Shown here: in pieces, positions 6,435-13,431 of the stretch
Position numbering within the stretch: the stretch's first letter is position 1
Layout of the letters: every line of letters begins with the position of its first letter
Assembly (NCBI GenBank): GCA_043775055.1
Contig: JAYVSU010000125.1
Location: forward strand, 1-13,586
Direction: 5' to 3'
DNA from: Aalborgiella sp043775055
GTDB lineage: Bacteria > Pseudomonadota > Gammaproteobacteria > Burkholderiales > Burkholderiaceae_C
Length of the DNA: 13,586 bases
Program-made: the position numbers and the translations under genes
The notes under the pieces: model-generated
The model's input: only the letters and a program-made list of their open reading frames with translations
Told to the model about the DNA's origin: nothing
Database searches by the model: none

Positions 6435-7982
6435 GTGACTACCGTGAATTTACATAAGTTTTTAACCCCAATCGCTCTGATTTTGCTGAGCAGTTTTTCA
6501 GGACTTGCAAGTGTTGCAAGTGCCATGACGCTTGAGGTGAAAGACAACCTGGTTTTTGCAACCGGCCCAGTAGACGATGATTTGAAGAAATTTGAAGAGG
6601 CGTTTGCCAAACCAGGCGTTGATACGGTGGTGTTCGTCAACTCGCCCGGTGGGGATTTATGGACGGGTTTGCGCGTAGGGCGTTTGATTAGCAGCAGCGG
6701 TTTCAAAACTGTTACGGCGGGGAGCTGTGTTTCAGCCTGCTCCATCATGTTCACGGGCGGCAAAGAGCGAAGGTTCTCTGATGCGTTTCGACCTAACCAG
6801 ACCTATGTCGGCATCCATGGTGCACATAACAAAGATACCAAACGGATCGACCCGCAGATGCAACCGCAAATTTTTGCATTTTATAAAAGCAATATGGGGG
6901 AGAACTTCAACGCCAGTGTGATGAACCAAGCGCTGTATGAGATGGACGACTCTGGCGCGCTGCTGAAAGTTTATGACACGGTACGCAGTGCTAAAACTGC
7001 GCCTGTGCATTGTCGTTCGTTCCAATCGGTACGCGATCAATGCACCAAATTCCCAGAAGCCAATGCCTTGAATCTTGGCGTTGTGACGCATGCAGATTTG
7101 GTCAAACTCAGTCTGCCAACCGCCATGCAAGCTAAAAGCTTGGTGATGGGGCAAGCGCTTACCAAAGAAGTACCAGATATGGCTTCTTACTTGGCGGATG
7201 TGGCTACACGTCAATGCGTGTCAGATGCTTGCAAAAATAGGGTGCGTGAATTTGCCGGAAAGTCTGAAAACCGTGCTTTGGCGTTGCCTTTGCAAGGGCC
7301 TGGACTTGGCTCAAGCTGGAACACGGACAGTACGGTCATGGCGGCGAATCGGGCTGTTTTTAGTTGCAACCATACGACGGGTATGCCCACTCGCTTGTGT
7401 GAAGCCGATACCGTCAATGGGTTTGAAGTACGCCATTTTTATGCCATCGCAGACGAAGCTCATCAGCTTGCCTTGGCAAAGCTGACCCTTCCAGCTGAAA
7501 AATATTACGCTAATGAAGAGTTTGGTGGCAATTTCACAAGTGCCAATGCCGTGCGTACGCAGCAATGGTATGACATCACGCCCAGCCGTATTGAAGGCAT
7601 CAAAACCGTAGGTACGCAGGACTTGGTGCGTGCTTTGCTGGCTGACAAAGACTTGCGCGTTTTAGAGGTAACGGGTGTTTATAAAGAAATTCTGCCAGGC
7701 AGTCAGGTGATGATGAATGCTGGCTTGGCGACAGAAAATCCAGCTGTAGAGGCATTGATGGAAAAGCGGTTTGCAAATCTGCTCAGTGTGATGGCGCCCG
7801 ATACAGCTAAGCCTGTCGTTTTTTATTGCAGTGGCCGCAATTGCTGGTTGTCAGTCAATGCCGCTTTACGCGCTAAAAAACTGGGTTATGCCGACGTGCA
7901 TTGGTACCGTGGCGGCATGGAAAGCTGGGTTGCCGCAGGTTTACCGGTCGCACCGGCGGTTGTGCGGGCTGTTGCAAATTAA
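6435..7982 (+). CDS. Exported ClpP/crotonase-fold serine protease-like protein fused to a rhodanese-like CxxxxCW domain
   Basis: A 515-residue protein starting with GTG. A signal peptide is clear: K8, a hydrophobic run 9-27, and V-A-S-A30 before the likely cut, so it should work in the periplasm or outside the cell. Residues about 31-210 resemble the COG3904-type ClpP-like fold: N69-S-P-G-G-D74, then A-G-S-C-V-S100-A-C, whose Ser aligns with the ClpP nucleophile, then G-I-H128-G-A-H; D171 or D172 could complete a triad. The middle (210-400) holds several Cys in pairs and matches nothing I know. Residues about 400-510 look like a rhodanese domain, with F-Y-C465-S-G-R-N-C470-W471 and Y-R-G-G-M-E-S-W near the end, close to the CXXCW proteins linked with PQQ-dependent catabolism. 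A second GTG at 6444 is an alternative start. It lies 13 bp after the YihY gene. Domain calls are by eye; the substrate is unknown. Confidence 0.8.
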   Translation: MTTVNLHKFLTPIALILLSSFSGLASVASAMTLEVKDNLVFATGPVDDDLKKFEEAFAKPGVDTVVFVNSPGGDLWTGLRVGRLISSSGFKTVTAGSCVSACSIMFTGGKERRFSDAFRPNQTYVGIHGAHNKDTKRIDPQMQPQIFAFYKSNMGENFNASVMNQALYEMDDSGALLKVYDTVRSAKTAPVHCRSFQSVRDQCTKFPEANALNLGVVTHADLVKLSLPTAMQAKSLVMGQALTKEVPDMASYLADVATRQCVSDACKNRVREFAGKSENRALALPLQGPGLGSSWNTDSTVMAANRAVFSCNHTTGMPTRLCEADTVNGFEVRHFYAIADEAHQLALAKLTLPAEKYYANEEFGGNFTSANAVRTQQWYDITPSRIEGIKTVGTQDLVRALLADKDLRVLEVTGVYKEILPGSQVMMNAGLATENPAVEALMEKRFANLLSVMAPDTAKPVVFYCSGRNCWLSVNAALRAKKLGYADVHWYRGGMESWVAAGLPVAPAVVRAVAN

Positions 7983-8013
7983 ACAGCGTTGTTGAGAGGA
8001 TTAACTTCGAGGA

Positions 8014-9756
8014 TTAAATATAAGCACTGCCCTCAAGTAAATCTTGCGCTTGGGTTTTAAGGGCAGTCAAGGCATCTGCGTCAGTGCGGTACATGCGCAG
8101 CAGTGGCCAAGTGTCGGGGGGTGTGGGCAGCTCGCCCGCCGCTATCAAAATCCGCTCTACTGGGAGTTTGATGCCGCTGATGTGCAGGGTGATACCTCTG
8201 TCAAACAACATGCGGCGCAGTTGCCCAAAGACTTCTAAACCCGTGGCATCCACACGGTTGATGGGTTGCGCAAAGAGGCAGATGTGACGCGCGTTGGGGT
8301 GCTGCGTGAGGTGTTGGGTGATGTTGCGCTCAAACTCGCTGGCGGAGGCAAAGTCGAGCTCGGCGTCCATGCGCAAGGCGTAGAGTTGTGGCGCTAGCGC
8401 AGGCAAGTGCCACAAATGGCGGTCGCGCAGGCTACCGTCGGCGTGCAAGCCCACCTCAATGATGCGCGGGTGCAAGCGCAGGTATAAAAAGTGACCCAAA
8501 CCCATGAGCAAGCCGGTGATGATGCCCCAGTACAAGCGCGGCGCGCTGAGAACTGTGGTGACAAATGTTGCCAAAGCGCTGGTGGTTTCCATCTTAGAAA
8601 TCTGCCACAAGCGCACAAAATTCATGGGGGCTATCAAACTGTAGATGGCGGCGATGACGACTGAAGCCAGCACCGATTGCGGGACATGGTGCAGCATGGG
8701 CATCAAAAACAACAAAGCCAGCATCACTACCAAAACGCCGGCAATATTGGCCCAGCCGGTTTTAGCCCCAGCGTAGAGGTTGAGCGCGGAACGTGAGAAG
8801 GAGGAGCTGGTGGGGAAAGATCCACTCAAGCCTGAGGCAATTTTGGCCAAACCTTGACCAATCAAGTCTTGATTTTGGTTCCACAGTTGGCCGCCTTGTT
8901 GGCTCTCGACTTTGGCACTCGACGCAGTTTCAATAAAACTCACCAGTGTGATAACCAAGACGGGTAACAGGAGCTGCAAATAAGTATCAACGGGCAAAAG
9001 CGTGGGGACATAGAGCGAAGGCAAACCCGACGGCAGCGTACCCACCACCGCGCCACCGGCGGCTTCAAAACCCAAGAGGTGGCTAATGTAAGACGTGGCC
9101 ACCATCAGCAGCACGACCGCTGGAAAACGCGGCGCAAACCGTTTCGCAAGGAGCAAAAACGCCAAACTGAGCAGGCCGAACAGGGCAGAAGGGCCGTACA
9201 AATGCGGCATTTGTAGAAACTTGAATTGGCTAATCTGCGTCCAAGTTTGCAGCAGCAGTTCAGTGAAGTTGCCTTTGAAACCTAGCAAAGCGGGGATTTG
9301 AGAGGTCAAAATCAGCAAGGCCGCAGCTTGGGTAAAGCCCATCAACACAGGGGCGCTGATGATGTTTAGCAACCAGCCAAAGCGTGCAAAGCCCAGTGCC
9401 ATTTGCAAAACACCCGTCAAAAGTGCGAGCCAAACCGCTAAATTGACCCACTCGGCGCTACCGGGCTGCGCCAAGCCTATCAGAGCCGAACCAACCATCA
9501 AGCTGGACAGCGCCGTTGGCCCAACCGAGAGTCGAACAGAAGAACTCCACATCGCGGCGACCACGGCGGGTAAGACTGCGGCGTAAATGCCCGTGACCAA
9601 TGGCATACCCGCGACCGCTGCGTAGGCCACGCATTGCGGCAGCATCATCAAACCTACGGTGATGCCGGCGGATAGTTCGCCTTTGAGCAAGGGCAAATTA
9701 AGACGTGGCCAAGCGAGGAATGGGAACCAGCAGCGCATGTTTCTTAAATCAGGCAT
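8014..9756 (-). CDS. SulP family inorganic anion transporter with STAS domain
   Basis: A 580-residue inner-membrane carrier of the SulP/SLC26 family, which moves sulfate, bicarbonate or other anions. The N-terminal signature is present (E-L-S-A-G-I-T-V-G-L-M-M-L-P-Q-C-V-A-Y-A-A-V-A-G-M-P), followed by G-I-Y-A-A-V-L-P and S-V-G-P-T-A-L-S-S-L. The membrane part covers about residues 20-430 with 10-14 helices. A cytosolic STAS domain occupies about 455-560 and contains I-N-R-V-D-A-T-G-L-E-V-F, with Thr where STAS domains often have Ser. The frame is open to an ATG at 9807, but that would leave only 25 bp to the divergent gene and place a 16-bp palindrome inside the gene. I chose the Met of M-P-D-L-R at 9756; 9762 and 9738 are also possible, and none has a strong ribosome-binding site. 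The ion cannot be told from sequence. Confidence 0.93.
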   Translation of the reverse strand: MPDLRNMRCWFPFLAWPRLNLPLLKGELSAGITVGLMMLPQCVAYAAVAGMPLVTGIYAAVLPAVVAAMWSSSVRLSVGPTALSSLMVGSALIGLAQPGSAEWVNLAVWLALLTGVLQMALGFARFGWLLNIISAPVLMGFTQAAALLILTSQIPALLGFKGNFTELLLQTWTQISQFKFLQMPHLYGPSALFGLLSLAFLLLAKRFAPRFPAVVLLMVATSYISHLLGFEAAGGAVVGTLPSGLPSLYVPTLLPVDTYLQLLLPVLVITLVSFIETASSAKVESQQGGQLWNQNQDLIGQGLAKIASGLSGSFPTSSSFSRSALNLYAGAKTGWANIAGVLVVMLALLFLMPMLHHVPQSVLASVVIAAIYSLIAPMNFVRLWQISKMETTSALATFVTTVLSAPRLYWGIITGLLMGLGHFLYLRLHPRIIEVGLHADGSLRDRHLWHLPALAPQLYALRMDAELDFASASEFERNITQHLTQHPNARHICLFAQPINRVDATGLEVFGQLRRMLFDRGITLHISGIKLPVERILIAAGELPTPPDTWPLLRMYRTDADALTALKTQAQDLLEGSAYI

Positions 9757-9762
9757 ATGCAT

Positions 9763-9778
9763 ATATCGTAATCGATAT
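9763..9778. promoter_or_regulatory. Palindrome between the SulP and KAS III genes, possible operator
   Basis: ATATCG-TAAT-CGATAT is an inverted repeat with 6-bp arms. It lies between the chosen SulP start and the KAS III start and would cover the SulP leader. The spacing suits a dimeric regulator, but no regulator gene is nearby and I cannot name a family. Confidence 0.35.
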
Positions 9779-9811
9779 GAAGCATGATTTGACTGCAGCC
9801 AAACCATAAAC

Positions 9812-9820
9812 TGCTAACAT
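9812..9820 (+). promoter_or_regulatory. Possible extended -10 promoter of the KAS III gene
   Basis: TGCTAACAT has the TGn extension and a 4-of-6 match to TATAAT. The nearest -35-like hexamer, TTGACT at 9789-9794, is 20 bp away, which is too far for a standard promoter, so only the extended -10 reading is reasonable. Confidence 0.25.
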
Positions 9821-9834
9821 TGGCAGACAACTAT

Positions 9835-9839
9835 GAGGG
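9835..9839 (+). promoter_or_regulatory. Ribosome-binding site that decides the KAS III start
   Basis: GAGGG lies 8 bp before the ATG at 9848. An earlier in-frame ATG at 9833 overlaps this site and has no such signal of its own, so the later start is preferred. Confidence 0.7.
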
Positions 9840-9847
9840 TCAACGAC

Positions 9848-10969
9848 ATGCATCGTGTAGCTATCAGTGGTACAGGCTTATTTACCCCGCCGTACGTCAT
9901 CACCAACGTTGAATTGGTCGATACCTTTAACCGTTACGTTGAGCTTGAAAATACCAAGTACGCAACTGAAATAGCCGCTGGCACACGTCAAGCTTTGCAA
10001 CCTTCTAGCCCAGAATTCATTGAAAAAGCATCGGGTATCAAGCAGCGCTACGTGCTTGAAAAAGAGGGTGTCCTCGACCCAACCCGTATGCGCCCACGTT
10101 TTGTGCGACGCCCAGACAATGAGGTCAGCTTGATGGCTGAAATCGCTGTCAAAGCCGCACAAGATGCCTTGGCTAAAGCGGGCAAAACCGCGGCCGATGT
10201 GGATGCCGTGTACTGCGCCAGTGCCAATATGCAGCGCGCTTACCCCGCCATGGCGGTTGAGATTCAAGCCGCTTTGGGCGTCAAAGGTGGCTACGGGTTT
10301 GACATGAACGTGGCCTGTTCCTCGGCCACCTTTGGCATTCAGGCTGCGGTGAATGCTGTGCAAACGGGGGCTGCCAAGGTTGCTTTGGTGGTCAACCCAG
10401 AGATCACATCGGCACATTTGGCTTGGAAGGACCGCGATTGCCACTTCATTTTTGGCGATGTTTGCACCGCCATTGTTGTGGAGCGCTTGGACACAGCGCC
10501 AGCCGATGCTTTTGAAGTGCTTGGCACGCGCTGCGTGACGCAATTTTCAAACAATATCCGCAACAACGCAGGCTTTATGTCGCGCGCTGAAGACCGCGAC
10601 CCTGACGACCGCGACCAGCTCTTTGCGCAAGAAGGCCGTAAAGTGTTTAAGGAAGTGTGCCCCATGGCGGCCGAGCACATCACTAGCCATTTAGAGAGTT
10701 TGGGCTATGTCCCAGGTGATATGCGCCGCTTTTGGCTACACCAAGCCAACTTGAACATGAACCAGTTTGTGACGCGCAAGTTGATTGGCCGCGACCCGAG
10801 TCAAGACGATGCACCCATTATTTTGGACGAATTTGCCAATACAGCTTCGGCAGGTTCCATCATCGCTTTCCATCGTCACAAGGCAGATTTCAAAACGGGC
10901 GAAGTGGGGGTGATTTGCTCGTTTGGCGCGGGCTACTCGATTGGTAGCGTGGTGGTTAAAAAACGTTAA
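9848..10969 (+). CDS. Beta-ketoacyl-ACP synthase III (PA3286-like FabH paralogue)
   Basis: A 373-residue condensing enzyme of the thiolase fold that should join an acyl-CoA to malonyl-ACP. The Cys-His-Asn triad is complete: C157 in N-V-A-C-S-S-A-T-F-G, H298 in L-H-Q-A-N, and N331 in E-F-A-N-T-A-S-A-G-S. It is longer than housekeeping FabH (about 320) because of an N-terminal insert near residues 30-100 with A-S-G-I-K-Q-R-Y-V and R-P-D-N-E-V-S. This layout and sequence style resemble Pseudomonas aeruginosa PA3286, which, as I recall, takes octanoyl-CoA from fatty acid breakdown into synthesis. The same use of medium-chain acyl-CoA here is inference. It starts at 9848 because GAGGG lies 8 bp upstream. 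It diverges from the SulP gene, stands alone, and its stop overlaps the stop of the convergent hydrolase by 3 bp. No other fatty acid genes are near. Confidence 0.93.
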   Translation: MHRVAISGTGLFTPPYVITNVELVDTFNRYVELENTKYATEIAAGTRQALQPSSPEFIEKASGIKQRYVLEKEGVLDPTRMRPRFVRRPDNEVSLMAEIAVKAAQDALAKAGKTAADVDAVYCASANMQRAYPAMAVEIQAALGVKGGYGFDMNVACSSATFGIQAAVNAVQTGAAKVALVVNPEITSAHLAWKDRDCHFIFGDVCTAIVVERLDTAPADAFEVLGTRCVTQFSNNIRNNAGFMSRAEDRDPDDRDQLFAQEGRKVFKEVCPMAAEHITSHLESLGYVPGDMRRFWLHQANLNMNQFVTRKLIGRDPSQDDAPIILDEFANTASAGSIIAFHRHKADFKTGEVGVICSFGAGYSIGSVVVKKR

Positions 10970-10978
10970 ATCGTTTTT
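10959..10978. terminator. Weak bidirectional hairpin at the overlapping stops
   Basis: AAAAACG-TTAAAT-CGTTTTT is a 7-bp inverted repeat covering the TAA of the KAS III gene and the TAA of the convergent hydrolase gene. Each strand ends in a T-run, but the stem has only two G:C pairs, so termination would be weak. Confidence 0.35.
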
Positions 10979-11811
10979 AGTGGCGTTAGATTAAGGGGCG
11001 CTAAAAAGTCACGCAGCGCCATCAACACGCCGTCGGGCGCTTCGGTCATCAATGAATGACCGGCGTCCAAGGTAACGACTTTGACATTCTTACCCTGCGC
11101 TGTAGCTTCGTTGATCAAGCTCTGCGCAGCTTTGGGTGGCGTCATTTGATCTTGCTTGCCTACTATAAAAAGCATAGCAGACTTTGCTTGTTTTATGCCG
11201 GCTAGGCCATTTTTATAGTCATTGCAAGCCATAAAACCGGTATGAAACAGATTGACCTGTGTGTTGCTGGCCTGTACACGGCGCATCAGCGCTTTGGAGC
11301 CGCCGTAGAGCCAAGTCCCAGGCCCGAGCGCGGAGGGCGGCGGTGCCAACATGCTGTGCGAGAAGGTGTTGACCATGTCAATGGCCTTCATCGGCTGATT
11401 CAAGGCGGCATCAAGCAATGCAGGAGAGACTGGCATCGGGAAAGCCGTGCCCACCATCGCCAAATGGCTGATGCGCTCGGGGATGCGGGCCGCCACCTCG
11501 AGGGCAATCAAAGAACCAAAACTGTGACCAACAACTGCTGCGGCTTGAATGTTTGCGGCGTCTAAGAGGGCGATGATACTGTGAGCCGCAGACTCAACGC
11601 TCAACGCCGGTTCGCCAGCGCTCTTGCAGTGGCCAGGCAAATCGACGGCTAAAACGTTGAAACCGTGGTGCGCGAGATAACGGGTTTGCAGAATCCAAAC
11701 GCTGTGGTCGTTCAGCACGCCGTGGATGAAAACGACCGTGGGCTTGGCAGCGTCAAAAGCCTTACCGCCGGTGTAGCAGTAAATGGGGTGGCCGTTGACG
11801 TTGATGAACAT
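10966..11811 (-). CDS. Alpha/beta hydrolase
   Basis: A 281-residue cytosolic hydrolase of the alpha/beta fold. Visible parts are the oxyanion segment F-I-H30-G-V-L-N, the nucleophile elbow G-H-S97-F-G, the acid D221 in G-K-Q-D-Q-M-T-P-P and the base H252 in D-A-G-H-S. D-L-P-G-H (57-61) is the usual strand after the first helix. A substrate-capping region lies at about 130-200. The substrate is unknown; esterase or lactonase activity would be usual for the family. The frame is open far upstream to 12087, but that part overlaps adk and has no protein-like features, so I use the ATG at 11811, which starts M-F-I-N-V-N-G as in relatives. No ribosome-binding site is visible: a hairpin repeat lies only 6 bp before the start. 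It lies 85 bp after adk on the same strand. Confidence 0.9.
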   Translation of the reverse strand: MFINVNGHPIYCYTGGKAFDAAKPTVVFIHGVLNDHSVWILQTRYLAHHGFNVLAVDLPGHCKSAGEPALSVESAAHSIIALLDAANIQAAAVVGHSFGSLIALEVAARIPERISHLAMVGTAFPMPVSPALLDAALNQPMKAIDMVNTFSHSMLAPPPSALGPGTWLYGGSKALMRRVQASNTQVNLFHTGFMACNDYKNGLAGIKQAKSAMLFIVGKQDQMTPPKAAQSLINEATAQGKNVKVVTLDAGHSLMTEAPDGVLMALRDFLAPLNLTPLKTI

Positions 11812-11817
11812 CTGTGA

Positions 11818-11837
11818 ATTCCCGATTGCGCGGGAAT
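11818..11837 (-). repeat. dRS3-like hairpin repeat directly upstream of the hydrolase start
   Basis: ATTCCC-GATTGCGC-GGGAAT is the third ATTCCC-N8-GGGAAT element of the window. Its reverse complement shares GTCATTCCCGCG with the copy at 2313-2340. It folds as a 7-bp stem with a 6-nt loop and ends 6 bp before the ATG at 11811, where a ribosome-binding site would be expected. Confidence 0.75.
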
Positions 11838-11890
11838 GACTGTTTTTATGTCGAGGAGGACGGTGTATTGTCGTGAATGACTGTTTTATG
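11834..11890 (+). repeat. Short direct repeat downstream of adk
   Basis: GAATGACTGTTTTTATG at 11834-11850 recurs as GAATGACTGTTTTATG at 11875-11890, one T shorter, 41 bp apart. The first copy overlaps the end of the hairpin repeat. It is probably a small local duplication. Confidence 0.65.
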
Positions 11891-11896
11891 GCGGGT

Positions 11897-12553
11897 TTAA
11901 GCTGCCAAAGCCGCAAAAGCGCGATCTTTAATCTCGTCAACTGCACCCGTGCCGTTGATGGCGCGGTACTTGGGCGCAGCAGCTGGCTCGGCTTTGGCCC
12001 AGTTGGCGTAGTAATCGACCAGTGGACGGGTTTGCGCGCTGTAGACCGCGAGGCGGTTTTTGACGGTGTCTTCTTTGTCGTCCTCACGCTGGATCAACGG
12101 CTCGCCGGTGATGTCGTCGATGCCAGCCACTTTAGGTGGGTTGAATTTGACGTGGTAGGTGCGGCCAGAAGCGGGGTGCGAGCGGCGGCCGCTCATGCGT
12201 TCGACAATGGCTTCAAACGGCACGTCAATTTCCAAAACGTAATCCAGTTTCACGCCAGCGGCTTTCATTGCATCGGCTTGGGGAATGGTGCGTGGGAAAC
12301 CGTCAAACAAGAAACCCTGCGCGCAATCAGGCTGGGCGATGCGTTCTTTGACCAAGTTGATGATCAGCTCGTCACTCACCAAAGCGCCTGAGTCCATGAC
12401 TTTTTTCAACTCAAGGCCCAAAGGGCTTCCGGCTTTGACGGCAGCGCGCAGCATGTCTCCGGTGGAGATTTGTGGAATATTGTATTTTTGGCAGATGAAA
12501 GTGGCTTGTGTGCCCTTACCAGCGCCCGGTGCGCCCAACAAAATGAGTCTCAT
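11897..12553 (-). CDS. adk: Adenylate kinase
   Basis: It catalyses ATP + AMP to 2 ADP in the cytosol. The 218-residue length is that of the long bacterial form. The P-loop G7-A-P-G-A-G-K13-G-T is followed by the AMP-binding part (Q-I-S-T-G-D-M-L-R-A) and D-G-F-P-R-T, and by a full LID domain at about 122-159 (G-R-R-S-H-P-A-S-G-R-T-Y-H-V...). The LID lacks the four Cys of zinc-binding forms, as in other Gram-negative bacteria. The ATG at 12553 has AAGGA 8 bp upstream. It follows kdsB by 89 bp and probably also has its own promoter in that gap. No unusual features were seen. Confidence 0.98.
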   Translation of the reverse strand: MRLILLGAPGAGKGTQATFICQKYNIPQISTGDMLRAAVKAGSPLGLELKKVMDSGALVSDELIINLVKERIAQPDCAQGFLFDGFPRTIPQADAMKAAGVKLDYVLEIDVPFEAIVERMSGRRSHPASGRTYHVKFNPPKVAGIDDITGEPLIQREDDKEDTVKNRLAVYSAQTRPLVDYYANWAKAEPAAAPKYRAINGTGAVDEIKDRAFAALAA

Positions 12554-12586
12554 GCAGTAAATCCTTAGATAAATGTCTCTATCTAG

Positions 12587-12595
12587 AGAATAGCA
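12587..12595 (-). promoter_or_regulatory. Possible extended -10 promoter of adk
   Basis: On the minus strand TGCTATTCT is a good extended -10 (TATTCT, 4 of 6), 33 bp before the adk start. No clear -35 lies at 17 bp. TCTCTA-TC-TAGAGA at 12576-12589 forms a short palindrome that overlaps it. The 89-bp gap between kdsB and adk holds nothing else recognisable. Confidence 0.35.
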
Positions 12596-12642
12596 CGGTA
12601 AAGCTACGATTTAGCTGACAAACTGGTTCGCTGCTAAATAGG

Positions 12643-13413
12643 CTAGCTGGCAAACAAGGCGCGTACCCGAGCTAAATCTTCCGGTGTGTCCACGCCGGGC
12701 CCTGGCGCATGTGCGGTCACATGCACGGCGATGCGGTGGCCGTGCCACAGGGCGCGCAGTTGCTCCAAGGCTTCGCAAACTTCGATTGGTGCTTGCGGCA
12801 AGAGCGGGAATTGCTTCAAAAAGCCGACTCTGTAAGCGTAAATGCCGATGTGACGCAGCGGAGCCGGGTTGGGCGGCAACTCGGGCAGACCCGCCACCGA
12901 GCCGTCACGCCACCAGCCAATCGGCGCGCGGCTGAAGTAGAGCGCCATGTTGTTGGCGTCTAAAACGACTTTGACGACGTTGGGGTTGCGGAACTCTTCA
13001 ACCGACGTAATCACATGGGCGGCGGTGCTCATGCTGGCGAGAGGTGCGTTTTGCAGCAAAGCGGCTATATCGAGAATAAGTTGCGGCTCAATCAGCGGTT
13101 CGTCGCCTTGGACGTTGACGACAATTTCATCGTCTTGCAACCCGAGCAGCTCGCAAGCCTCGGCTAACCTGTCACTGCCACTGGGGTGGTCAGCGCGGGT
13201 CAGCACGGCCTCAATGCCGTGGGCTTGGCAGATGTTCAAAATCTCCAGGCTGTCGCAAGCCACGACGGCACGAAGCTGGGTATTTTCAATAGTGTGATTG
13301 CGCACTTGCTGCGCCACGCGGACGATCAGCGGCACGCCGGCCACGTCAGCCAAAGGTTTGTTGGGCAAACGCGTCGAGGCCAGCCGCGCGGGAATGAGAA
13401 CGGTGAACTTCAT
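12643..13413 (-). CDS. kdsB: 3-deoxy-manno-octulosonate cytidylyltransferase (CMP-Kdo synthetase)
   Basis: It activates Kdo with CTP to give CMP-Kdo, the donor for the inner core of lipopolysaccharide, in the cytosol. The 256 residues are the usual length. The nucleotide-binding start I7-P-A-R-L-A-S-T-R-L-P-N-K-P-L is present, as are H-P-S-G-S-D-R (76-82), N-V-Q-G-D104-E-P-L-I with the metal-binding Asp, Y-F-S-R-A-P-I and the closing G-V-D-T-P-E-D-L segment. I use the ATG at 13413; an adjacent in-frame TTG at 13416 is an unlikely start. It follows the Trm112-like gene by 18 bp and precedes adk, an order known from other betaproteobacteria where lpxK lies just upstream, so cotranscription with envelope genes beyond the right edge is likely. 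Confidence 0.98.
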   Translation of the reverse strand: MKFTVLIPARLASTRLPNKPLADVAGVPLIVRVAQQVRNHTIENTQLRAVVACDSLEILNICQAHGIEAVLTRADHPSGSDRLAEACELLGLQDDEIVVNVQGDEPLIEPQLILDIAALLQNAPLASMSTAAHVITSVEEFRNPNVVKVVLDANNMALYFSRAPIGWWRDGSVAGLPELPPNPAPLRHIGIYAYRVGFLKQFPLLPQAPIEVCEALEQLRALWHGHRIAVHVTAHAPGPGVDTPEDLARVRALFAS

Positions 13414-13431
13414 CAACCTAGATGAACTTAT

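Noticed and set aside
9789..9820. A standard -35/-10 promoter using TTGACT at 9789
   Set aside because: The spacing to TAACAT is 20 bp, too long for a normal promoter; only an extended -10 reading is kept at low confidence.
11161..11220. A stretch inside the hydrolase resembling a further copy of the 25-bp repeat family (GCTTGTTTTATGCCGGCTAG)
   Set aside because: The protein keeps a normal hydrolase pattern here with no obvious extra residues, so an insertion is unlikely; the likeness may be chance.
11812..12087. Upstream extension of the hydrolase frame by 92 residues
   Set aside because: It overlaps the 3' end of adk in another frame and passes through the hairpin repeat; the residues are basic and low in complexity and the hydrolase fold begins at 11811.
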